Positions 1 through 5,163 of a stretch of DNA of 8,866 nt are shown here, in pieces. The notes under the pieces are model-generated. The model made no database searches. It was not told where the DNA came from and saw only the letters and a list, made by a program, of their open reading frames with translations. Source of the stretch: Planctomycetota bacterium (GTDB lineage Bacteria; Planctomycetota; Phycisphaerae; Phycisphaerales; SM1A02); assembly GCA_027295365.1 (NCBI GenBank), contig JAPULD010000031.1:1-8866 (forward strand). The letters run 5' to 3'. The stretch's first letter is position 1. Each line of letters opens with the position of its first letter. Made by a program: the position numbers and the translations under genes.

Positions 1-1088
1 GAGCTGGCGATCGCCTCTGAGTCGGGAGGCCAGGCCACCAGTAAATCTCCTACACGGGTAATCTGGCCCTGAACACCAAAGTAAGGATCCGTAAATGGTG
101 GCCCAATCAACCCACCAAAGCCAAGGAGGAATTGATCTTCCTCGTTCAGATCGAGTACACCTCCCCAGTTCTCGCCACCTGCGGTACCGATGCCGAGGCT
201 CGTGGCGATCGGATTGTCGAAGCTCCAGACAAAGGTCTCCCAGTCATAGATTGAGAAATTGCTGAGACCACCCACAATCTGATGGTCGTTGATGAAATAC
301 GCCTTGCTCGGACCGAACGTCTCCAACCCCATTTCGAATTGCAGATTGAATTGCTGCAGCTTCATCACACCAATCGGGGTGATGTCGAGCGCCGACTTGG
401 ATTTCCATCCGACCATGTCACCCAATTCGTTCACCGCCAGCAAGTCGCTGCCGGATGGACTGGAGATCGGATAATCGAAGAATGTCGTACCGATCCATCT
501 GCTGGCGATCGAAATACCGTCAGAACCGACCTGAGAACCGACCACCAGGCCATTGTTGTTGATGTCTCTGGCGAAACTCTCATCGAAAAATGTGACCAAG
601 GGCTGCAGGCCGCCTGCGGCATCCCAAAGAAAGGCGCGCCACTGTCCAGCGGCGTTTCGTGACTGTCCGACGATCTGCCCCACGTCGTTCAACGCGTAGG
701 GAATGGTCTCGTCGCCCCCCAGCGTGCCGAGGTCCTGCAGGCCATTCGTCTCATCCCAATATAAAGCACGTGTCAGACCCGCGACTTCAAACGTGCCGGA
801 GACATGACCGGCTTCACTCAACAAGTACGGATTATGGGTTATGCCGGAGTCATCCAGAGCACGCATTCCATTGAGGGCATCCCAGATGAACCCTACCAGA
901 ACACCCTCACCTGTCCAGGCTTGGCCGATCACTTGCCGGGCATTGTTGACCTCGCTGGCCCAACTACAACCCCCGCCCAGCGCTCCTAACTCGGTCAGGC
1001 GGTAGTCGCCACCTCCCCCACCACCTTCCACACCCAATCCGGTCACGACGATCAAGACCCCCGAGGCCATGCAACTGATTGTATTCAT
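1..1088 (-). CDS. HAF-repeat secreted protein, N-terminal 362 codons (3' end off window)
   Basis: Reading the minus strand from the ATG at 1088 gives 362 codons without a stop, running off the left edge. The protein has recurring HAF-family units (proteins named probable extracellular repeat, HAF family): a turn such as ELGALGGG or DLGTLGGDE, then a-N-x-x-x-Q-v-I/V-G-Q/G, then a-F-l/i-W-D/S. I can see these at about residues 31-75 and 112-160, with weaker units (INNNGLVVGS, VNELGDMVGW, INDHQIVGG) further on. A hydrophobic stretch at about residues 8-20 (ASGVLIVVTGLGV) could be a signal peptide, but it lacks an obvious basic N-region. The start is supported by GGGAGA six bases upstream (1095-1100); an internal ATG at residue 7 is possible. 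The role of the family is unknown; an exported, repeat-built protein is the safe description. The C-terminus, where an anchor or dockerin-like tail would sit, is missing. Confidence 0.8.
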   Translation of the reverse strand, partial: MNTISCMASGVLIVVTGLGVEGGGGGGDYRLTELGALGGGCSWASEVNNARQVIGQAWTGEGVLVGFIWDALNGMRALDDSGITHNPYLLSEAGHVSGTFEVAGLTRALYWDETNGLQDLGTLGGDETIPYALNDVGQIVGQSRNAAGQWRAFLWDAAGGLQPLVTFFDESFARDINNNGLVVGSQVGSDGISIASRWIGTTFFDYPISSPSGSDLLAVNELGDMVGWKSKSALDITPIGVMKLQQFNLQFEMGLETFGPSKAYFINDHQIVGGLSNFSIYDWETFVWSFDNPIATSLGIGTAGGENWGGVLDLNEEDQFLLGFGGLIGPPFTDPYFGVQGQITRVGDLLVAWPPDSEAIAS

Positions 1089-1164
1089 GGAAGATCTCCC
1101 GAAGATCGATGCCCCACCCGATATCAACTCTGAACCAGAACGCCTGCCTTCAGCCATACATAGT

Positions 1165-1180
1165 TACGAATGAATTCGTA
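1165..1180. repeat. perfect inverted repeat in the leader of the HAF gene
   Basis: TACGAATGAATTCGTA is two 6-base arms around a 4-base centre. It lies 77 bases before the HAF start codon and about 13 bases downstream (minus-strand sense) of the candidate -10 box. It could be an operator or a leader hairpin; the sequence alone does not decide. Confidence 0.45.
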
Positions 1181-1192
1181 CGCTGATCCAGA

Positions 1193-1221
1193 ATTTTCGC
1201 AGATACACTCTACAGTATCAA
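1193..1221 (-). promoter_or_regulatory. candidate promoter for the HAF gene
   Basis: On the minus strand TTGATA (1216-1221, five of six to the -35 consensus) is followed after 17 bases by GAAAAT (1193-1198, four of six to the -10). The spacer carries a GATAC...GTATC inverted repeat (1202-1219). The leader to the ATG at 1088 would be about 100 bases. No other strong candidate is seen in the 265-base gap 1089-1353, and I see no clear terminator for rpiB there. Confidence 0.35.
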
Positions 1222-1353
1222 TGCTTTTTTGTCGCCCCCAGTCTTCATGAAACCATGCACGCTGAATCTGGATCAGGATCCTTCACATCGGGATACGTTG
1301 CTGATCTGCTGACGATCGTAAGTCATGTCAGGGCACGTCACAGAAAGTTTTGT

Positions 1354-1842
1354 TCATGCCGAGGTGGTATCCGCTGATTCGATATTGAGTTCCGCGGGAT
1401 CCTCGCCCCGCTCGATCGCCCTGATCTTCTCCACCCTTCGCGTGTGCCGGCCCCCTTCGAAATCCGTCTCCAGCCAGGTATCCACGATCTGGCGGATCTG
1501 ATCCAGAGTCGTCATTTCGGGTGAGACACAGAGCACGTTTGCGTCGTTGTGCCGTCGGCTTCGTCCTGCCGAGACATCGTCGAAGACCAGGGCTGCCCTG
1601 ATACCATCCACTTTGTTGGCGGCGATTGACATTCCGATGCCCGAGCCACAAGCCAGGATTCCCCGGTCGGCCCGATTTTCGCTGACCGCCTTGGCCACTT
1701 GATATGCATCATCGGGATAGTCGCAGGCCTCCCCACCACACGTGCCGACCACGATGGTCTCGTGTCCCTGGCCCTTGAGGTACGTGGCCAGATCCGCCGT
1801 AACAATATCACCCCGATGATCGGAACCGAGCGCGATCTTCAT
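1354..1842 (-). CDS. rpiB: ribose-5-phosphate isomerase B
   Basis: Interconverts ribose 5-phosphate and ribulose 5-phosphate in the non-oxidative pentose phosphate pathway (cytosolic); some relatives act on allose 6-phosphate or other sugar phosphates. The 162-aa product is slightly longer than the usual ~150. Visible family marks: SDHRG at residues 7-11, CGSGIGMSIAANKVDGIRAA starting at Cys65, SRRHNDANVL with His98, and FEGGRHTRRV with Arg132 and Arg136. These match the E. coli RpiB catalytic Cys66, Thr68 (here Ser67), His99 and phosphate-binding Arg133/Arg137, so the Cys-type enzyme looks active. The ATG at 1842 is preceded by a strong AGGAGGTG ribosome site. Its first four bases overlap the stop of the upstream phosphatase gene (ATGA), so the two are translationally coupled. 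The last ~15 residues (EDPAELNIESADTTSA) are an unconserved tail. Confidence 0.95.
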   Translation of the reverse strand: MKIALGSDHRGDIVTADLATYLKGQGHETIVVGTCGGEACDYPDDAYQVAKAVSENRADRGILACGSGIGMSIAANKVDGIRAALVFDDVSAGRSRRHNDANVLCVSPEMTTLDQIRQIVDTWLETDFEGGRHTRRVEKIRAIERGEDPAELNIESADTTSA

Positions 1843-2294
1843 GGCACCAACACCTCCTTGATCCTTGTGGGAATCAAATCCAGGAACTGCCTGGCCAGAG
1901 CATCATAGGCGGATTGCCCCTGGCCGATGGGGTCCTGAACATCCCCCTGGGGATCCAAAAGCTGGATTTTTTCGATTTCCAGGGGCTGATCGGCCACCAG
2001 ATCACGCGCCAGCCGCTCGTGCGATCGGGTCATGCAGAACACCCGATCCGCATTGACGATCATGTCCACCGAAAGAGGAGTGGACGACCCGTCGAACTGG
2101 ATGCCATGAGTCTTGAGAGCTTCGAGGGTTTCAGGGCTGGTAGGAGAGCCATCACCCGCAAAAACGCCTGCCGATGCCACGAACATGTCGTGATCGTCCC
2201 CCAGCAGACCACTTTCGATGGCATGCCGCGCAATCGCCTCCGCCATCGGGCTGCGGCAGGTATTTCCGGTACAAATGAAGAGGACTGTACGCAT
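1839..2294 (-). CDS. low-molecular-weight protein phosphatase, arginine-phosphatase-like
   Basis: A 151-aa cytosolic phosphatase of the LMW-PTP fold. From the ATG at 2294 the active-site loop is C8-T-G-N-T-C-R14-S-P, the C-x5-R-S signature with Cys8 as nucleophile, and the likely general acid is Asp121 in DPIGQ. The residue after GN is Thr12. In Bacillus subtilis YwlE the matching Thr11 favours phosphoarginine, while tyrosine-specific relatives usually have Ile there; this gene may therefore remove phosphate from arginine, but that is inference. In B. subtilis ywlE also lies beside rpiB (ywlF), the same order as here. Start: ATG 2294 gives the family-typical short N-terminus (MRTVLFICTGN); ATG 2306 or TTG 2309 would add 4-5 residues (MMGSL...). 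None has a strong ribosome site. Arsenate reductase is a weaker alternative. Confidence 0.88.
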   Translation of the reverse strand: MRTVLFICTGNTCRSPMAEAIARHAIESGLLGDDHDMFVASAGVFAGDGSPTSPETLEALKTHGIQFDGSSTPLSVDMIVNADRVFCMTRSHERLARDLVADQPLEIEKIQLLDPQGDVQDPIGQGQSAYDALARQFLDLIPTRIKEVLVP

Positions 2295-2350
2295 CAAGGA
2301 ACCCATCAAGTTGACACCGACTGAACTGTAGGCATCCTATCGATAAATCG

Positions 2351-2396
2351 GGTGAGGCTCAGGCCTGCAACCTCTCGATAGGTTGCTTGTCTCACC
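2351..2396. promoter_or_regulatory. nested inverted repeat between divergent genes
   Basis: Outer arms GGTGAG (2351-2356) and CTCACC (2391-2396) enclose a second perfect repeat, GCAACCT (2367-2373) and AGGTTGC (2380-2386), around a 6-base centre. A related element lies just left: ATCCTATCGA (2334-2343) is nearly the mirror image of TCGATAGGTT (2376-2385), and TATCGATA (2338-2345) is itself palindromic. The block sits between the divergent phosphatase and 191-aa genes and ends 3 bases before the extended -10, so an operator acting on both directions is the simplest reading. There is no T-run, so it is not a standard terminator. Confidence 0.5.
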
Positions 2397-2398
2397 TG

Positions 2399-2407
2399 TG
2401 TTATACT
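2399..2407 (+). promoter_or_regulatory. extended -10 promoter for the 2475-5140 cluster
   Basis: TGTTATACT carries TATACT (five of six to the -10 consensus) with the TG of an extended -10 at the right spacing. No good -35 lies 16-18 bases upstream; the inverted-repeat block occupies that place. Transcription would begin near 2414, leaving a leader of about 60 bases before the GTG at 2475. Confidence 0.5.
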
Positions 2408-2474
2408 ATTTTGGAATTGGTGCGGCTAAGGATTGCACCTCGTTTAGTCGGCGGTCACTCGCCGGGAGAGACAC

Positions 2475-3050
2475 GTGGAATTCGTCAACGAGCAAGAGGT
2501 CTTCGGGTTACTCAAGGAATTTGGTATCGAAGCGGAGCCAGTCGGCGAGGAGATCGTCGATCTGCGCATGAAGAACGACGACTCGATCGTCCGCTTCCAC
2601 TTGGCCTGCGAGGGCTGTCAGGCTGAATCCTATGATGGGGCTGAAACGGTCATCGTGGAAAAACAGAAGCTGCCCGACGTGGTTGAGCACATGCTCCACC
2701 TGTTGCACCTTCGCCAGGTACTCCTGGTCCCGGTGGGAAAATGGCGGAACATCTTTGATGCCGTTGCCTTCAGTCTTGCCTCGAACGAGGATTGGCAACT
2801 GATTGACGCGGCCGCCACGGTTGAACTCAACCAGCGTGATCCGCTCTTGTGCGAGCCGGAAGATTTCTCCACCCTGCATGAATTGCTGGCCGCCCTCTAC
2901 AACGATGCTGAACACCCCGAGCAGCAACTCATGCTCGTCTCGACGATCGCACCGATCCTCATCGAAATCGTCCCCGAGGGGGCTCTTCGCGTCAGCATCG
3001 GGAATCAGGTGCTGGCCGACGAAGTGGCCGAGGCTTTCTCAGTCTCCTGA
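2475..3050 (+). CDS. hypothetical protein, 191 aa, first gene of the plus-strand cluster
   Basis: I do not recognise the family. The start is a GTG at 2475, with GGGAGAG (2464-2470) as ribosome site. The protein is acidic and soluble, with no signal peptide or membrane segment. Residues 1-65 look alpha/beta: a helix (VNEQEVFGLLKEFGIEAE), then alternating strands (EIVDLRMKND, SIVRFHLA), then CEGC (Cys45, Cys48), a CxxC that could bind metal or be redox active, although no second pair is present. The middle (about 70-120) has a strand-rich WRNIFDAVAFSLASN region, and the C-terminal part alternates helices and strands up to EVAEAFSVS. The region before it holds the extended -10 promoter and nested repeat. 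Codon use favours G/C thirds, like its neighbours, which supports a real gene. A 166-base gap separates it from the next gene. Confidence 0.8.
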   Translation: MEFVNEQEVFGLLKEFGIEAEPVGEEIVDLRMKNDDSIVRFHLACEGCQAESYDGAETVIVEKQKLPDVVEHMLHLLHLRQVLLVPVGKWRNIFDAVAFSLASNEDWQLIDAAATVELNQRDPLLCEPEDFSTLHELLAALYNDAEHPEQQLMLVSTIAPILIEIVPEGALRVSIGNQVLADEVAEAFSVS

Positions 3051-3101
3051 CGTTTCGGCGCAATTTTTACCGATTTCGAATCATCGGCCTCGCTTGAATG
3101 A

Positions 3102-3179
3102 CCCTTTCCAGAAGGGATGGGTTCAGGTTCGACCGGCAATGGTCGATAAGTGCTTTCGGACCCTCGATCATCCATGATC
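3102..3179. promoter_or_regulatory. three successive inverted repeats before the 201-aa gene
   Basis: The 166-base gap 3051-3216 contains CCCTT/AAGGG (3102-3116, 5-base centre), TCGACC/GGTCGA (3129-3146, 6-base centre) and GATCAT/ATGATC (3166-3179, 2-base centre). None is followed by a T-run, so they are not typical terminators. The last is 37 bases upstream of the start codon and is a plausible operator; together they might also fold as a structured leader. No convincing sigma-70 promoter was found here. Confidence 0.4.
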
Positions 3180-3216
3180 TGAGCGTCTTGCTCCCACGAA
3201 TCACGAAGGTGACCCC

Positions 3217-3822
3217 ATGCGCGTACTCCTGGATGGCGACCTGTTGAATGATCTCACCGTCAGCACCGTTGGCGAAGCCATGTCGGTGGCAAGCGATGTC
3301 ATGGAATCCCAGGGACGCATGATCGTCGAGGTCAATGTGGATGGCGAACGCTGGGACGAGCGGCGGATCGAGCAGGAGATGCAGAACGCCACCGAGGCTG
3401 GAGAAGTCAACCTGACCAGTTGCGATCGCAATCATCTGGTGGCCGACGCCTATCGGGACGCGGCGGAATCCCTCACCGAAGCCGACGCCCTGCAACGCGA
3501 AGCCGCGGATCACATCCAGGCGGCCAAGAGCGCCGAGGCGATGAACAGCCTGAATCAGGCGGTGGAGATCTGGCAATCAGTACAAAGAGCCGTGCTCATG
3601 GGCCTCCAGATCACGACATCCGAGAAGGCCAAGACCGCCGATATTCAGGATCGGCTCACCATGCCCATTGATCGCCTCAACCAGCACCTCACAATCATCC
3701 GCGACGCCCTACAATGCGACGATCCCGTCGGCGTCTCGGACACGCTGTTGTACGACATGCCGGACGTGATTCAGGAATGGCGTGGTCTGCTGAATGAGCT
3801 ACAGGCCACGTTGCAGGGTTGA
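3217..3822 (+). CDS. hypothetical protein, 201 aa, small alpha/beta domain plus helical bundle
   Basis: Family not recognised. The ATG at 3217 is preceded by AAGGTGA (3206-3212). Two parts can be seen. Residues 1-70 alternate strands and one helix: RVLLDGDLL, a helix from VGEAMSVASDVMESQ, then MIVEVNVDGERW and a final strand EVNLTSC. This strand-helix-strand-strand order, with a VDG turn, resembles a small beta-grasp-like fold, which is inference only. Residues 75-200 are almost entirely helix-forming (VADAYRDAAESLTEADALQ, SAEAMNSLNQAVEIWQSVQR, MPDVIQEWRGLLNELQATLQ), as in a helical bundle. No signal peptide or membrane segment is present. The next gene begins 10 bases after the stop, so the two are co-transcribed and probably act together. 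Confidence 0.82.
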   Translation: MRVLLDGDLLNDLTVSTVGEAMSVASDVMESQGRMIVEVNVDGERWDERRIEQEMQNATEAGEVNLTSCDRNHLVADAYRDAAESLTEADALQREAADHIQAAKSAEAMNSLNQAVEIWQSVQRAVLMGLQITTSEKAKTADIQDRLTMPIDRLNQHLTIIRDALQCDDPVGVSDTLLYDMPDVIQEWRGLLNELQATLQG

Positions 3823-3832
3823 GAATTGAACC

Positions 3833-4513
3833 ATGACCAGTTTGTCCAAACAACACAAGATCGATGAATTGATGGAGAAGGCCAGCCATGCCCTGGCGAG
3901 GATGTCCTACTTCGAGGCCGAACGCTTCGCGGTCAAGGCCCTCAACATGGCTTGGCAGCAACGCGAATACGAGCGAATGGCCCGCATCGTGTTGCCTTTG
4001 CAAGAGGCGCGTCGACAACGCTATCAACAGGCGCTGGACATCGGAACAATCCGGTTCATGGACGATGAAACGATTTCCGAGGAAATGCAGGTTGATGAAG
4101 GTTGCTATATGGTCCGCCCCCCAAAGGTCGGGGCGGATGGCCGGCGATTGCGTCTGGCGGGACTCCATCGTGAGATTCCCGTGGCCGTGGTATGCCACGA
4201 GCCGGTGACGCAACTGGGCTTGATCCCCATCGTCTCGACCATTCCGGGCAAGTCCTATCGCGTGAAGGTCAGACCCCCGGCCGATCGAGACAACCCGGAC
4301 ATGGCATGGTTCGCCAGCGCGATCGAGGAATTGGGTGATGCGGCCCTGCAGATCATCGATCCGGCGCGACCCGCGGAGCGACGCATCGAAACCCTGATGG
4401 AGATGCTCGACGCCATCCCGGAGCATGAAAAGATTCACCAGGTCCTTGCAGACACCTGTCGCGAACTGATGCATGAGAACGCGGAAGATGCATCGTCCGG
4501 AGCGAAGGTCTGA
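3833..4513 (+). CDS. hypothetical protein, 226 aa, TPR-like N-terminus and beta-rich middle
   Basis: Family not recognised. Residues 8-70 form two helix pairs (IDELMEKASHALARMSYFEA, FAVKALNMAWQQREYERMAR), with the small/aromatic spacing seen in tetratricopeptide-like repeats, a fold that usually binds other proteins. Residues 85-155 are strand-rich: GCYMVRPPKVGADGRRLRLA, EIPVAVVCHEPVTQLGLIPI, and KSYRVKVRPP. The C-terminal part returns to helices (DMAWFASAIEELGDAAL, RRIETLMEMLDAIPEHEKI, VLADTCRELMHE). There is no export signal. The ATG at 3833 lies 10 bases after the previous stop and has no strong ribosome site of its own (the nearest purine run is AGGG about 16 bases upstream), so it may depend on translation of the gene before it. 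It is followed after 36 bases by the nuclease gene. Confidence 0.82.
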   Translation: MTSLSKQHKIDELMEKASHALARMSYFEAERFAVKALNMAWQQREYERMARIVLPLQEARRQRYQQALDIGTIRFMDDETISEEMQVDEGCYMVRPPKVGADGRRLRLAGLHREIPVAVVCHEPVTQLGLIPIVSTIPGKSYRVKVRPPADRDNPDMAWFASAIEELGDAALQIIDPARPAERRIETLMEMLDAIPEHEKIHQVLADTCRELMHENAEDASSGAKV

Positions 4514-4549
4514 GTTATCGAGGGTGGACTTCTTCCCGGGAGCCCTTTT

Positions 4550-5140
4550 GTGCATTCAACTTCTTCTTCATCGAGTGTCCCGCTCGCCCGTCGCCTGAGG
4601 CGATCGCGACGACGCGTCCAGTTCGCCGCGCTGGTGGCGCTGGGGCTTTTGATCTTCGCGGATATCTCGGGCTGGCTGCTGGTCCCGCATTTCGACGACA
4701 TGGCCACGTATCAAGGCAGACTGGTCAGGGTCATCAAGGTGATCGATGGCGACACGATCGATGTGGACTTGCCTGATGTCCTGAACGACAAGCCATTCAC
4801 GCGAATTCGACTCTGGGGTCTGGACTGCCCCGAGCAGGGGGGTCTTGATCGGAAACCCCAACCATACGCCCAGGAGGCGGAGTCCTTCGTGCGCACCATG
4901 ATCGAAGGGTCAACCGTGACGTTGCAACTCGAGCCCCATCGTCTGCGCGGGACGTTTGGGCGGGTCCTGGCTCATGTGGAAATCCCCGAGATGGGCAGCC
5001 TGAACCTCGCCCTGCTTGAGGCGGGGCTGGCCCGAGCCGACGAACGATGGTCGCACGTGCACTTGTCACGCTACGCCAAGGCCCAAAGGAAAGCGCAAGG
5101 CGAGAAAATCGGGATTTGGACGCCAGATGAGTCTGATTGA
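4550..5140 (+). CDS. membrane-anchored thermonuclease (SNase-like)
   Basis: A staphylococcal-nuclease-fold enzyme (SNase family) that cuts DNA or RNA with Ca2+. After a basic N-terminus (ARRLRRSRRR, residues 13-22) there is one hydrophobic segment at about 24-46 (AALVALGLLIFADISGWLLV), so the catalytic domain should sit outside the inner membrane, held by an uncleaved anchor. Catalytic features are intact: DGDT with Asp68 (S. aureus Asp21), R87-L-W-G-L-D92-C-P-E95 (Arg35, Asp40, Glu43) and G-R138 in TFGRVLAHV (Arg87). LNLALLEAGLARA and the closing GIWTP are also typical. The start is GTG at 4550 behind GGGAG (4538-4542). It is the last gene of the plus-strand cluster, 36 bases after the 226-aa gene. 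The role could be nutrient scavenging or a surface nuclease; the unnamed neighbours do not tell. Confidence 0.92.
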   Translation: MHSTSSSSSVPLARRLRRSRRRVQFAALVALGLLIFADISGWLLVPHFDDMATYQGRLVRVIKVIDGDTIDVDLPDVLNDKPFTRIRLWGLDCPEQGGLDRKPQPYAQEAESFVRTMIEGSTVTLQLEPHRLRGTFGRVLAHVEIPEMGSLNLALLEAGLARADERWSHVHLSRYAKAQRKAQGEKIGIWTPDESD

Positions 5141-5163
5141 GCCATCCTCGATTCCGATTTCCA

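Noticed and set aside
282..662. 126-codon plus-strand frame
   Set aside because: Antisense to the HAF gene, whose minus-strand reading is continuous and shows repeated family motifs.
3695..4555. 286-codon open frame on the minus strand
   Set aside because: Antisense to the 226-aa gene; His/Arg-rich, no domain, while the plus strand has gene-like spacing and composition.
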